Made by a program: the position numbers and the translations under genes. The notes under the pieces are model-generated. The model was not told where the DNA came from and made no database searches. It was given only the letters and a program-made list of their open reading frames with translations. 64,000 nucleotides of DNA from positions 124,001 to 188,000 of the forward strand of contig JAQISU010000192.1 of the NCBI GenBank assembly GCA_029339505.1, read 5' to 3'. Positions within the stretch are counted from its first letter, which is position 1, and each line of letters opens with the position of its first letter. Source of the stretch: Unio delphinus. Its lineage: Eukaryota > Mollusca > Bivalvia > Unionida > Unionidae. Shown piece after piece: positions 52,114 to 63,585 of the stretch.

Positions 52114-52435
52114 TTAGCGGTTTAATTGTTTACCTAAATCCGCTACGAATTCCACATACCAATTTACTGAAACCTTAGCCAAATTATTATCAATGGATGC
52201 TATCGTGAACTGTTCTGTTGTATCCTTGTCGATACTCGTTGATATCATAGTGTTGACCCCAGATGAACTAGACGATAATATATTAAATTGAGTCGGTGTC
52301 ACTCGTGTTAATCGATAAAATACCTTTGACGGTCGCGGTGATATCTAATTTATTGTTTGTTGGTGTCCACGCAAATGATCCGTATTGAATCGTGTATACT
52401 ACGTTGTTGGTTTTCTCATGAAAAATATTTGTTTA
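52114..52435 (-). pseudogene. Small Ser/Thr-rich protein of unknown function, one frameshift
   Basis: An open 62-codon piece (52114-52302) is preceded, after a frameshift near 52310, by a Thr-rich segment (TIQYGSFAWTPTNNKLDI). Looks like a small beta-rich virion protein by composition only. Same strand and close packing as its capsid neighbours. Confidence 0.4.
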
Positions 52436-53205
52436 CTCAAGTATTTTTATCATCCTCGGCAGATCATCTCTGAAAACATCACTGGTTGTTTTAATATCAG
52501 AGTTGATAGCTTCTATTCTCCGATTAATCGCGGGTATTACATTACTGGTTGCTTTAAGATCATTGATGAATTTTCTAATATCCGGGAGTTTTATGTCGAG
52601 TTTATCGAATGTGGTTCCAAGAAATTTATCTACGATGTTTTTACGGAAAGTTGAAAACTGTTTTACATGTTCTTCATGTTTGGATTGGAGTGTTGCAAAT
52701 TCTAACAAAGTTGTTTTTATCTCCATGAGTTTCGGTGTGGTCACTGGTGGATTTTCAAAGAAATCTAATAACGGCTTGTCAATATTGTCAATAATATTTG
52801 TTTGTAATTCGGAAAACTGATCGAATTTAGTTATATGATCGTCATATTCATCACGTTGTTTTTTTTAATAATTATGTCGTTGATAAATAATTATCACCGA
52901 GTGTTGTTAATTTATCCGTGATTGTTGATATGAGGACGCCCGATTTGAGTTTATCCTGATCGGAAAACAACGCGATAGTATTTTCTGTTGCGTCTAGTTG
53001 TTTAACTAAAATATTATCCAGGAAAATATTACTGGTTTTCAATTTACCCTAACGATCTTTAAATACGACTATTTCATTTGGATCAACACTTGCTAGGTTA
53101 AACATCTCAGCTATTTCATCTTCGATGAGTTTTTTTTACATCACCAGTTGCAGTGTCATCGGGTTTCTTCAGGGCTGATAAAGATCTCCCCCAAATATTA
53201 ATCAT
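52436..53205 (-). pseudogene. Coiled-coil virion-associated protein, frameshifted
   Basis: Start ATG 53205 overlaps the protease stop as ATGA. It begins MINIWGRSLSALKKPDD; a frameshift in a T-run near 53133 and a stop near 53050 break it. Later segments (52436-52744) are strongly helical with heptads (EFATLQSKHEEHVKQF...KLDIKLPDIRKFINDLK). About 250 codons in total. It resembles a fibre or scaffold-type protein by shape only; I recognise no family. Confidence 0.5.
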
Positions 53206-53631
53206 TGTTTTTTTATATAATTTCTCTCTAAAAAGCGATTACTAGTATATTCATTTACGACTTGATGCGGTGGTTTTAAAAAAAATGTTGAAATAGCGTC
53301 AAGGACATTTAATACTTCTTTGCCGCATATTGGTTGGTCATTCATTAGCTGTGTTGTTTGCGTGGAATACCAACGAAGGGTGTTTAAGCGGTTTATATAA
53401 CGAATAAATTCCTTCGGTGGCGCTAATCCATATGAATCGACATAAATGATTACACGCGGATCAATCGCGTATGCAACCCAGTGAGTTCCAGGTCTGGTGC
53501 TGATATCGAGATTAAGGATACCGGTTTCAACGCTGTTTTGGTTGCGTCGGCAACTGATCTCTCATAAAGACACCCCTGAAGTTTTTAATCGCCAGTGCTT
53601 TAGCAGCATCGAGGAGATCAACATTTGACAT
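53202..53631 (-). pseudogene. Adenovirus-type maturation cysteine protease, one frameshift
   Basis: About 143 codons from ATG 53631. The N-terminal part shows NFRGVFMRDQLP, typical of Polinton proteases. After a frameshift near 53553 come GTHWVAYAIDP with the catalytic His, IIYVDSYGLAPPKEF with the Asp, QTTQL with a Gln, and PICGKEVLNVL with the nucleophilic Cys. The His-Asp-Gln-Cys order matches adenain, which trims capsid proteins during maturation. The active-site residues survive although the frame is broken. It starts right after the pX-like gene and its stop overlaps the next ATG. Confidence 0.8.
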
Positions 53632-54058
53632 GGGAACTAGTAAACCGTTCCTGGGATTCTCTGGCCCTTTCCGCTGTACCATGAATACGGGGTTCTTTGA
53701 AATATCTTAGACCCTTTCCTCGTTTCTTTTTTTATATCCTTTCCCGGTAGCTTTCTTTAGTGACATCCCTGCCGCCTTATGCACCGCTGGGGACGCTAAC
53801 GCAATAAACGCTGGAATTGCAGCTAACAACGGGAATATACCACCTGATTTTATCATGTTTTTGATTTCAGCTGCAGAGAGTGTAACCTGAACACCTTTTT
53901 CTGTCTTTTAATGCATCATTGAAGTGTTTAATCTGACGAGTTGTCAGTGACAATTTATTCTGACCACCAGAAATCTGATTGTGTTTTAGCATGATCATGG
54001 TTCCACATTTTTTGCCGATTCCGATTGCAATTTCTTGAGTTGACCAGGAGTATGACAT
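53632..54058 (-). pseudogene. pX/pVI-like minor virion protein, frameshifted
   Basis: Starts MSYSWSTQEIAIGIGKKCG at 54058. After a frameshift near 53897 the pattern VQVTLSAAEIKNMIKSGG and a small hydrophobic segment (FPLLAAIPAFIALASP) follow, then a basic tail (KKATGKGYKKR) and a stop near 53708. Basic N-terminus, amphipathic stretch and Gly/Ala/Lys-rich end fit the small core or membrane-active proteins found next to the protease in Polintons. Assigned by pattern and position. Confidence 0.6.
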
Positions 54059-54085
54059 TTTATTAATAACAGAATGATCTAATTC

Positions 54086-55284
54086 TTATATATTTTTCAC
54101 TGGTGCATCAATTACTCTCATTTTTCCACCAACACCTTCGAGTTGCATTGATTTGTTGCTGAGAATGACAGCAACCGCTCTATAATTCGGGATAGTGATA
54201 GCACCTCCTGCATCAGTTGGACGGGTTACACGAGCTCTAAAGTGTATATAAACGACGGATTGTCTTGTTAAATCAAGATGTTCCAGCGAAAAGTAATAGA
54301 TCGGATATAAATTTTCGAAATCATATTGTGATATTTGCAGACCAGTATCAACATTTTGATCTCGTCCCATATATGACAACATACGATGATACACGCGTGC
54401 AATATGGTTGTGATCGTAATCAAGTTGTGTATCCTCTGATGATTCCTGCTAGCCGTTTATTCTCAGCGAGACTTATTTACACCCAATTTGATGAAATATA
54501 TGGCTGTGTTGTTGATTGTTTAATCGCCCTTATTCTGTCACGCAATAAATATATGACGCGTAGCTGAAACACCTTGTTTTGATGCCAGATGCCATGTGAA
54601 TGTATCATCAATATTATCCTGTTTAGTATCCGTGGTCACTGTTAAGCAACTCAGCAATGATTTTCCTCCTTGATTAATAAATGGTAGTAATTGACCTTCT
54701 GTTGTGATTGATGTCGTCATCACCGGCATCCACAATGATAGTTTTGTTAAAATGACTTTACCGGCATCATCATTTACATGTGCTGGATCTACATTTGCTG
54801 GAATCCGCCAAATTGCATTATTATTATCACTCTTTCGCATCAATACTACCGTATGCTTTGCTCCATAGATAATTTTTCGGACATTTCTGCAGAATCCAAA
54901 TATATGATGTAGTGGAATCGCGCATGAAAATGATTTACGCGTTCCTTGCAACATTGATATACATGTTGCAGCTCCTAGGTTGAAATTAGGATCATAGTTT
55001 ATAATCATATTATCAACATTAGCATTAGCATCATTAGCATGATTCCTTGGTCGTCTTACAACAAATTGATTTCCTCCAGCAGTATTTTTACCATCCTTTG
55101 CAAACATCACAGAAGGGCCTGCCGATCTTGTATAATCATTGGAGTTTCTTGCTAGCCCGATTATTGTTGTGGCAACATCAACATCTCGTTCTATTGACTC
55201 AATCTCTTTTCCAACAATCAGCTAGCTTGCACTCTCGAATGGGGCGTCCATATCAAAGGCTGGATCAAGTGTCTGTTTGAACAT
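54086..55284 (-). pseudogene. Double-jelly-roll major capsid protein, broken
   Basis: About 400 codons from ATG 55284 (MFKQTLDPAFDMDAP). Lesions: in-frame TAG near 55222 and a frameshift between 54540 and 54395; relative to the remnant at 9181-10079 it also lacks about 60 codons after the first 20. Central signature: IPLHHIFGFCRNVRKIIYG, then KLSLWMPVMTTSI. The C-terminal part (54086-54394) shows FENLYPIYYFSLEHL...VVYIHFRARV. These match invertebrate genome proteins annotated as double jelly roll-like. It would form the icosahedral shell with the penton-like protein. Confidence 0.85.
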
Positions 55285-55288
55285 TTTA

Positions 55289-55735
55289 TTATATATTCGT
55301 TGATCTAAATCGCGATTTTCGTCGTGGTTTTAAGCCACTTCCCTCTATCATATTTGCGATATCGTTTTGGTTGCTGGCTGTCAATGATGCTGATTTCTGA
55401 TCTACTGCGTTATTTATTATTTTACTAATCCTTGCAGGCATCACCGATTTAGATGGTAACGGCAAAGTCACTGGTGGTTTCATTCGCCGTCGAACTAATG
55501 CTGCTAGTTTATCCTTTGTAGCGGAAAAACTCCTTTGCGGCAACATCACTAACAGCGCTAATGCCTTTATGACGAATAACATCAATGGCTTTCATTGATA
55601 ATTGCGCCACTTTTGGAGCCATTCTTGAAAATAACCCTGCAATGGTATTACCGAGACCATCACCATAGTACGCTCTATAAACAGGAAATCGTGAGTTTAC
55701 TACGTAGACGCTGGTTGGCTTATCATGGTTGTATG
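55289..55735 (-). pseudogene. Minor virion protein upstream of capsid (Polinton-conserved), frameshifted
   Basis: Begins near 55735 with VNSRFPVYRAYYGDGLGN and continues as an amphipathic helix (LFSRMAPKVAQLSMKAIDVI); after a frameshift near 55530 comes a basic Pro/Ser-rich tail ending ANMIEGSGLKPRRKSRFR. The YYGxGLG-then-amphipathic pattern resembles pVI-like minor capsid proteins of Polintons. No start codon is found in frame. The third copy (10094-10145) keeps only the C-terminus. Confidence 0.6.
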
Positions 55736-55739
55736 ATCA

Positions 55740-56271
55740 TCTTATTTAAATGATATTTATCTAATCGAATGACGAAGTCATCAAATTAGTCACTGTGATA
55801 ACCATCATGCTCGGCTCACTCATCAATGAAATCTCGATATATTTCAATGTCCATTATGCCACCTTGAAATAACTGTCTACAGATATCAGCTGCTTCATTA
55901 ATTATTTCCGGTTAGTAATTTCCAGCTCGTTTCCCTCTGATGAGAACCTGTAATCGTGCTATATCAGGACAATGAATAGGACCATTACCTGATATCCCAC
56001 TGGAAAATCTTTGATTGGAATCTCTTCAAGATTTAGAAAATTCCTTTCCACTACTACAACCAATTGCATCCTGTGCATCATCATCATCTTCGTCTCGATC
56101 AACCACTCTTTATTTCTTTTTTTTATTTTATCTAAATATGATTTATAATTATTATCTCTTGAGATTTTAATTTGATCGTGTTTCGCCAAATATACCTTTT
56201 TTTTTCCAGATGTCAAAGCCCCTTATGGTTTTTTCAAATTTATTGTTTATATATGTGTCCCTATCGATCAT
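55740..56271 (-). pseudogene. Unknown Lys-rich virion-region protein, multiply broken
   Basis: Start ATG 56271 directly follows the stop of the upstream gene. The N-terminal part is basic (KKKVYLAKHDQIKIS), the middle carries an acidic Asp/Glu run readable in another frame, and the C-terminal part (PEIINEAADICRQLF, then GIMDIEIYRDFIDE) is helical. Two frameshifts and at least three stops. Not recognised. Tight packing with its neighbours suggests a single late transcription unit. Confidence 0.45.
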
Positions 56272-56817
56272 TTAAGAATTTTTAACAACAAATGTAGCTA
56301 ATTTATCATCCGTGTAACCTTTAAATTTGTCTATCACATCTTTCGGAAATATCTTTTCAGGTGGATTGTCTCGTTCGTTTGAAGTTTTTTTCTTCAACAG
56401 TAGCACCTTCTTGTTCTTCTTGTTGTTGAAGTCGTGCAGCAGCTACTATATCACCATGTAGGTTTTGTAAAGATTCCTTTGTTTGTCCGGTTTCCTGTGC
56501 AATTTGTTCAGGAACATTAATCAGAGGTGTTTCTTTCCTTGCCTTCTCCTCAGGGACATCTACCCATATAGCTTGCTCAGTGGCTGATTTTACATCTTTG
56601 GTTGCCGTGGTTATTGGTTCAAACAGGTCTTCAGTTCCGGTTGTAAATCAGTCTGGAGACTCTGTCTAGCTTGTAATTTGTTTCTATCGGAGTCGCGGAT
56701 GGGAATAAATTTCTTAATTGCAGGTAATCTCTCACGAGCCAATCTAGTTGTTAATGCTTCATTTACCATTATTGAAACAGTAAAGTAATTTCCAATTAGT
56801 GTATCATCGAAACTCAA
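56272..56817 (-). pseudogene. Unknown acidic/charged protein, frameshifted
   Basis: Starts MSFDDTLIGNYFTVSIMVNE at 56817. The first 68 codons are open; frameshifts near 56620 and 56382 separate them from a charged, Glu/Gln-rich second half (for example LQQQEEQEGATVEE). About 180 codons. No known domain recognised. First gene of the minus-strand block containing the capsid genes. Confidence 0.45.
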
Positions 56818-56859
56818 AGAGTGTCCAAGGTAATGACAAAGTCACCGGTGACAGAAATC

Positions 56860-57235
56860 ACCATAAATAATTCCAAGTGGAAAACCCCTATTTAATTCAT
56901 TTAGAATAAATCGATTTTATGACCCGACTGACACCAGCATCAATTTTTAGTAATTGCTGGACATTTTTTTTTTCTATTTTGGGTCATTTTTGTCTATTTC
57001 AGGTCTGAAATGATCATTTATGATCCAAAACAAAATTCCCAGTGGAAAACCTCTAATTGATTCATTTAGAATAAATCGACTACATAACCCGACTCAGACA
57101 GGCAAGAATCGATGTAAAATGACAAAAAATCGATGAAAAAATGAAAAATGACCAAAACTCGATGAAAAATGACCCAAAAATGACTAAAAAATGACCAGCA
57201 ATGACCAAAAATCAATATAAAAAAAAAGTTTACTA
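56860..57235. repeat. Direct and inverted repeats in a non-coding gap of copy 2
   Basis: An ~80-bp unit with AGTGGAAAACC...TTCATTTAGAATAAATCGA occurs at 56871-56950 and 57038-57115. Around it, a ~55-bp arm at 56938-56995 (AATTGCTGGACATTTT, then GGGTCATTTTTG) is the imperfect inverted match of 57165-57222 (CAAAAATGACC-type repeats). The arms could fold into a hairpin. Short AAAAATGACC/AATCGATG units repeat between 57115 and 57230. May be a replication or transcription control region of the element; inference. Confidence 0.65.
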
Positions 57236-57470
57236 AAATACTTCAGTAATGAACAAATAAATAAAATCCGTGAAATTTACTTCCTTACAGTAACGCGTTC
57301 ATTGATAAACACCAGTATAGGATTTCAAAGCCGCTATTGACTCAAACCGTCTTTACAAAATTTGTTCTAGTTGAGTGCACACCTGTTTAGTAAGAATTTT
57401 ACCTATATACATGCCATGTATAGTAAGAATTTTACCCGTTCACAATACATGTCAAATCGTAGGTTTCAAC

Positions 57471-57851
57471 TTACTCGGCCAAGGTATCCGAAAGGGAATT
57501 TTCGTTTTGTTGGATCAACATTATTATATTCCGGATTTTTGAATTAACAGCTCTTTCCATATTGTTTTCATAACCTAATTGTTTCCTTTTTTTTCTATCC
57601 TCGATAGTAAATAACGGGACAAACTTACTTACGTTGTTACAGAATACAAGGGAGTCACGAATAGAATTCTGGATTCTTTTTATAAGCGCTTAATTTTTGG
57701 GTAAGAAATATTTGTTATTCATAAGACTGTATTCAATGTCCTGGAAATCTGAAATAGTTTGATCACAGTTTAAATTATCTGGTAATTGTATTCCTTGAAA
57801 TTTTAAATTTGAAATCTCAGTTATAACCTCATTGATATTTTTAGAATTCAT
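57471..57851 (-). pseudogene. Unknown 126-codon protein with one internal stop
   Basis: In-frame from ATG 57851 to TAA 57471, with a single TAA at codon 54 (57690-57692). N-terminal half acidic (LKFQGIQLPDNLNCD), C-terminal half basic and helical (IEDRKKRKQLGYENNMERAV). No family recognised. The single stop in 127 codons supports a real gene. It is separated from the capsid block by the repeat region at 56860-57235. Confidence 0.45.
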
Positions 57852-57912
57852 ATTCCATTATAATTATATATTTATAATATCTGATATTGATATCTTTTTC
57901 AAAAAATTAACT

Positions 57913-58055
57913 CTATTCGTGGTAAGGTGTATTATACATCTTAGCACGCCTGAAGATATTATGCGATTATATACGATGATGTGAACATTGTTCGTGGTAA
58001 GGTGTATTAATACATCTTTGCACGCATAGAGATTTGCGATTATATATGATGAAAA
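57913..58055. repeat. Two ~75-bp direct repeats
   Basis: TTCGTGGTAAGGTGTATTA...ACATCTT...GCACGC...GCGATTATATA occurs at 57914 and again at 57990, with few changes. Non-coding. Confidence 0.75.
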
Positions 58056-58239
58056 CTCCATTTGGGTACCTCTGGTGCTATTCACATCAGAGGCGCTCAG
58101 AGGTTATATATATACGACAACACATCTCATAGGACCCCTCAGGTGTTTTCATATATGACCGGGCCCAGAGGTTATCACGAAACATAGTCTCCTGAGAAGA
58201 TATCTAACTCGCCAAATAGCGGGTTAGAAATCTAAGAAG

Positions 58240-58523
58240 GTATGTTTGTGAATGACGTCACAAGACAACAATGGATTATAAAGGACAATACAACATATAA
58301 CAATGGATCAAAATGTATGGTATTTACAATGCATGATATAGGACAGCACAAGACAATACAACATATATACATATATAAAATACAACCCCAATCGAGTGTT
58401 TTGGCGGTTGTACAATGAACGGATAATATATATCCAATGAATGACGTCAATGGCGTGTGGTATTATATACACAATGAATGAATGGATGATAATTATAAAG
58501 AATGAATGACGTCAATGGTATAG

Positions 58524-58580
<57 letters not shown>

Positions 58581-58700
58581 ATGGATGGACAACTCCCAAT
58601 TCGAGTGTTAATGGCGAGTTGTATAGGACAGCACAAGACAATACAAGATATAACAATGAATGAATGGATGAATGGATCATAATGACGGGGCAGGTCTACG
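58240..58700. promoter_or_regulatory. Complex repeat block with three TGACGTCA sites
   Basis: Diverged units recur: GACAATACAACATATA-like near 58290 and 58352 (and GACAATACAAGATATA near 58638), GAATGAATGACGTCAATGG at 58503 with a close match at 58437, and CGAGTGTT...GGCG...TTGTA at 58394 and 58604. The palindrome TGACGTCA, the consensus CRE/ATF site, occurs at 58253-58260, 58442-58449 and 58507-58514. A (TA)n run lies at 58527-58576. It lies between the minus-strand capsid-side genes and the replication side, a sensible place for enhancers or an origin; function is inference. Confidence 0.5.
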
Positions 58701-59103
58701 TTAATACGTGAACCAATCATACAACCCATATAAAATACCAGGTTGTATGAATACGAAAAGCATCCACTAACCATGTGATAGTGTGTGGGTTGTATGATTA
58801 TTTGCGTACGATTTTCGACGCTAAAGCCCCAATAATGTAACAGACGGTATGGTATATAAGCTGATTATACATGAAAACCGACCACAGAGGTGTGCGAATT
58901 TCATTCTTTGTTATACTTAATGCTGCTTATTGACAACATTGAAGCAGAACCGATTACTTGAAACAAACATCAAAAAAAGAATATAATTGGTTGTAAACAC
59001 TTCGCCTCTGATTCGTTTTCTTACAAAAATAGATAATTGGTTATATCCGATAAGAATCATGACAATTATAACCAACCAATCAGAAATCAGGTGACACAGC
59101 GTT

Positions 59104-59690
59104 TCAAATAAATCTATTGAGATTACCTCTCTTTGCTAAGCCGACATACCCGTACGAGTTATCTCCCGCTGCACATAGTGCAAAATACATATAGTCAGAC
59201 ATATGAAACTTGAATTCTTTGTCTGGTCTTTTTTTAAATCGCAGATCAATAAATCCCCTTTGCAACAAACCATACTGAGGGTCTACAAATATCAAAATAC
59301 CTACTGACTTCATTTATTGATTGAAATACCATTTGCTAGCCTGTATGAATATCTTTCGATTTTACACATTTTGCATTTTTTTAATGTTTCCCACTCTTTC
59401 CTCGTTTGGAATTCTCACTCAGAGAAATAGCTTGTAGATTATTCAATTCGTTTCTTCTGAGGATTGGAATCAATATGATCGATAACAAAACCATCCTTCA
59501 TCAATTCATTAAACACCTCATACACGATTCGATGACAGTAATATTTTTTCTTTCCAGCGCCAACTTCAAATACCTCATATGAGTCACAACACCGACTTGT
59601 TTCTTTAGCCTGCAGTGTCTGACAATAACGTCACGAGACGCTTCTTAATCGTTCATCACAGGGTGTGGTTGAAATTCCTGGTCCATTTAT
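59104..59690 (-). pseudogene. HNH homing endonuclease with NUMOD1-like DNA-binding tail, decayed
   Basis: Minus-strand pieces in shifting frames: YYCHRIVYEVFNELMKDGFV then IDHIDSNPQ (59470-59560), the core of the HNH_3 type with its H...DHID...N residues; then NLQAISLSENSKRGKSGK (59400-59455), the usual end of that domain; then SINEVSRYFDICRPSVWFVA (59270-59335), resembling the NUMOD1 helix-turn-helix, ending in KRPDKEFKFHMSDY (59104-59313). Several stops and frameshifts. Such enzymes cut DNA at specific sites and spread themselves. Not seen in copy 1 next to its zinc protein. A separate gene from the HNH tail of the polymerase. Confidence 0.65.
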
Positions 59691-59717
59691 ATACTATAAT
59701 ATTATTTGTCTAATTTA

Positions 59718-60038
59718 TTATTTGCTTGAAGTATTACTTTGAAATATATCAATATAGTCTTGAGGTGTTCTTATGACTTTGTCAGGGGTATAGTCAGAGT
59801 CATTGATGGAATTCTTAATTCGTTTATCATAATAGCGCTTCAACTCTCTGTATCGCTTACCACCGCAACTGAGACACAGCTGCAACTTACCACGCACACC
59901 TACCCTACATCGTATGCAAACGACCGGGCCAAGACTCCCACCACGAACACTTTGCATAAGATACCCACAGAACTCCTTTTTGCATGACTTGTTACATGCG
60001 GTTACTGATCCTATCATCAACCATTTGCAATGATTCAT
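59718..60038 (-). CDS. Small cysteine-rich zinc-binding protein (element copy 2)
   Basis: 106 residues, open, clear match to 515-865: same start MNHCKWLMIGSV, same cysteine pattern (CNKSC, CIRC...CLSC) and basic helix GGKRYRELKRYYDKR. The C-terminus is shorter and diverged. It is one of the few intact frames in copy 2. Divergent from the polymerase remnant at 60082. Confidence 0.7.
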   Translation of the reverse strand: MNHCKWLMIGSVTACNKSCKKEFCGYLMQSVRGGSLGPVVCIRCRVGVRGKLQLCLSCGGKRYRELKRYYDKRIKNSINDSDYTPDKVIRTPQDYIDIFQSNTSSK

Positions 60039-60081
60039 TATATATAAATTCTTTATTTAAATATTTGTTTTAATTAATAAT

Positions 60082-63000
60082 ATCAAGGAGTTCGAGAGAT
60101 TATCAAAAATTAAGCCCTGGAAAAATGTTAAATTCATTCTCGATAGAGTCTCTGATACACCAAAGGGTCTAATAAGTGATAGAACCATGATAGGTAGAAT
60201 TCGTGATTGTTTTAATGATCTCAAGCACGATAGAGCATCTCATTGTTGGTCGACATTTCGAAATGATGGTAGCGTTGATGCTACCATGAACGATGAAAGA
60301 GCAGCAGTGATAATCTCACATCTTGACAAGAAAAAGTATTTTTTTAGAGTGAAATTCATTATAATTTTGGAAACAGGAGATTGGATTTTCAGACATAAAT
60401 TTGACCCCATCTTAAAAGATAAAAGAACAGTCACTTTGAGTCGAGATTCCAAACCAGGAATTTTGACTAGAATTTACAAATCATATTTCGAGAGATCTTA
60501 CCCTGTAAAAGCAGTTGTTTATGGAATCCATCCGTTAAATGATAAACCTAGTATTGAAAAACTAAAACCCATGAAACTATCATCACTGAATTGTGTAGCA
60601 GAACGAATAATAGAACACTTCACAAATGCGTTGCGCGGAAACAAATTGACTGATCTAAGACGCAAAAAAAATGAATTGGGACTAACAGTGAATGAGCGTG
60701 GGGCAACGATCCAGGATATAACGAAATTGGAAACATCATTAAGATTCCCAATAACCATAATGACGATAACAGGCGAGATATTGCGCGAATCGAAATATAA
60801 ATCAGAAGGAGCCCCGATAAAAATTATTGACCATAGCGAACACGCGTGGACACCTGCGGTAACAATATTTCCGCGGAATCGAACAATGAAATATATACCC
60901 GCGGAGTTCTCCCCGGAATTCTCCACGGAGGAGAAATTATTTAATTTTATTTACCAGTTGAGTGAAAACGATCCTGTGTCAGTGTGGTTACTTCAAAGTT
61001 TTGAAAATGAAGAGTGTAAATTCGATCAATTTGTAAGACCAAATGGAGAATTATACCATACTGAAGCCCTCCATGACGCGATGAAAAAACTAGCTAGTGG
61101 TTTTTCAACAGAACACGTCGAGCAATTATTAACAAACTGTTTTACAATTCCGTCAGTTGCAGCTAATCTTGCGAGAAGAAAAACACGTGGAAACCAACAA
61201 GAGTTGAATTTCTATCAGATATAAAATCAAGCTGCATGGTATATGGTCATGGTGGATTATGAAATACAAAATATGACCCTGAAAATATTATTTCGGTTGA
61301 TATGGTTACGTGTTATCCCGGGGGTTTTCTCGGGTACGGAGAATGCGCTGAGTACTTTAAACAATTTCGACATCTCACACATGAAATGGCCCGTGTTGCG
61401 ATTATTGGACCATTACCTGATTTTGATTTAACTGGATTTACTGGTGTGGTATCATTTGAATTGGCTACAGGACTTCATCCGTGCTGTTATGTTTGGATTG
61501 GTAGACATATATCTGAAAAACACTACATGCCAATAGTGTTATATAGATGCCAATAGTGTTATTACGGTATATGATTGATTCTAAAATGCTGATATCGCTG
61601 ATTGTCAGTGAAGCGATTGTATCATAACGAGCGCAGACTGAAGTCTGGTTACCACAGCCCGATGGACTACATAGTATAATCAACGAACACAAAAAACAAT
61701 TTACCGATCTCGACGAAGAATATATCTTGAAATGATCCAAAAATGCTATTTGAAGTTAGAAATAAACAAAGAAAAGATCTCGGTAGAAGAATAATCGGTA
61801 AATTCTTTCAGGGTGGAAAAGACGATAATAACAGATATTCTTCGCGGTTGATTAAAAATAGCGTTGAATACGATTTCATAATCGCGGATGTAACATCTAA
61901 GGGTATATACGTCAATCGTAAAGACGCTTTCTTGTCCAGTGGAACCAGATTGGGTACAATTGTTACTTACAACGATGGATACTGTCTTCAGTGTGCACAT
62001 CTGAGGGCGTCTATGCTGGCTTATGCTTCTATTAATTTATTTTCAATGATAAATAGATTTCCTGACACCGCAGTTAGAGTAGCCACTGATTCATTTTATA
62101 TAAACTTGAAACACAGCGAAGCAGTGGCCGAATTTACAAATTCTGATGAGAGTTGGGGATCATGGAGAATTAAAAAGGAAATACTGCATGATTATTCCAA
62201 ATCAGCAGATGTTACGATTAAAAGCAATTACTTGAAAATTAATCAGATATCAGAATTATCTAATACACCGTCGATATCTGATCCAATATGTAGATATAAA
62301 ACGGTTTACTTAAACGGCTGTGGTGGGTCAGGAAAAACGACTCGTGCGATTGAATTATTTCGAGAGAAATCAAACATGACTGTACTAACACCAACACAGA
62401 GACTTGCCAGAGTGATGAAACAACGAGGAATTAATGCCTGTATTTATCAGTTTCTTTCAGCGACGAATGGACTCCTGATCGAATGGGTGATAAATTTATT
62501 CCAGAAGTCATAATTTGGGATGAGATATATTTCGTTAGATGTATTACAAAGATTTCTTGATTGGTTATTGCTATCGAATACAAAAGTGACAATGTGTGGC
62601 AATCATGGCCAGCCACCACCAATTGTCGGTTTATCCCTGCGTAATTGGCTGAAGAATTTTGTAGACTATTATGAAGAAATTGATACTGATCATAGAGCAC
62701 TTGATGAACAATTACGCGAGTTCAAAAAATTAATCAGATTACAACCTGATAGAATCCAATGTGAAAAGCGAGTGAAATAATTTCGGAAACACCATTCAAT
62801 GATTTCTGGGAAGCGTGGAGACCAAACGATTTGATAGTGGCAAGTAGAAAAATAGTCAGAGACACACTTCAGATGAAATTATTTGAATTGCATAAAGATA
62901 AATTTTCAACAGTTACAACACCACTGTGTTATAGACCCAAGGATACACGAAAACAAAATATCGAAGTTGATATTCCTGGATAAAATGAAAAACAGATTCT

Positions 63001-63585
63001 CGTATTAAATGATATTGTGCTGGTTGATATCAACGTCGTCGAAAATGCATTGCGCGGTGATAAATCACCAAGGACGCTAGGTTATGTAGCGACAATACAC
63101 TCTTCACAGGGATTGACTATATCAGATACAATTGTTTGGATGGTAGATAATCACATCGAGTGGTCGAATTTAGTTTATCTTCCAGTGTCCAGAGTACGAA
63201 GAATAAATCAACCTCGAAGAGTTGTTCTAGAATATAATGACACTTCAATAAGTGATATTGTCAGCGCTGACATAATCAGAAAAAAACTTTCTGGTTATAA
63301 GCAGCAGGATAAAAAAATAAACTAGAATTTCACATTGATGCCGAATTAATATTTACTCTGAAAGAACAACAAAATAATCACTGCGCGAGTTGCAATTGTA
63401 TAATGAGTTGGTCGGATAAAAACTCACTACAATTTACCGTAGACAGAAAGAATAGCAGTATTGGTCATACCAGAGATAATGTGATGCTAACTTGTCTTGA
63501 GTGCAACAGACGCAGAGGTGCTGGTTCAGACCACGTGTCGATAATTGAGTATCCTCGGGTATCACTTGCAGTTGCACTCGAGTAA
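60082..63585 (+). pseudogene. DNA polymerase B-SF1 helicase-HNH fusion, heavily broken (copy 2)
   Basis: Matches 908-4382 over its length. The start codon is ATC at 60082; the first in-frame ATG is 60187. Open pieces: 60187-61224, 61302-61556, 61743-62513, 62520-62780, 63017-63325, 63403-63585. Lesions include a frameshift near 61195, TGA near 61260, an 18-20-bp tandem duplication near 61530-61560, a TAA near 61628, further breaks near 61735, 62500 and 62775, a TAA near 62981 and TAG near 63323. VATDSFYI, GCGGSGKTT, IHSSQGLT and the HNH cysteines (CASCN, CLECNRRRG) remain readable. Inactive. Confidence 0.85.
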
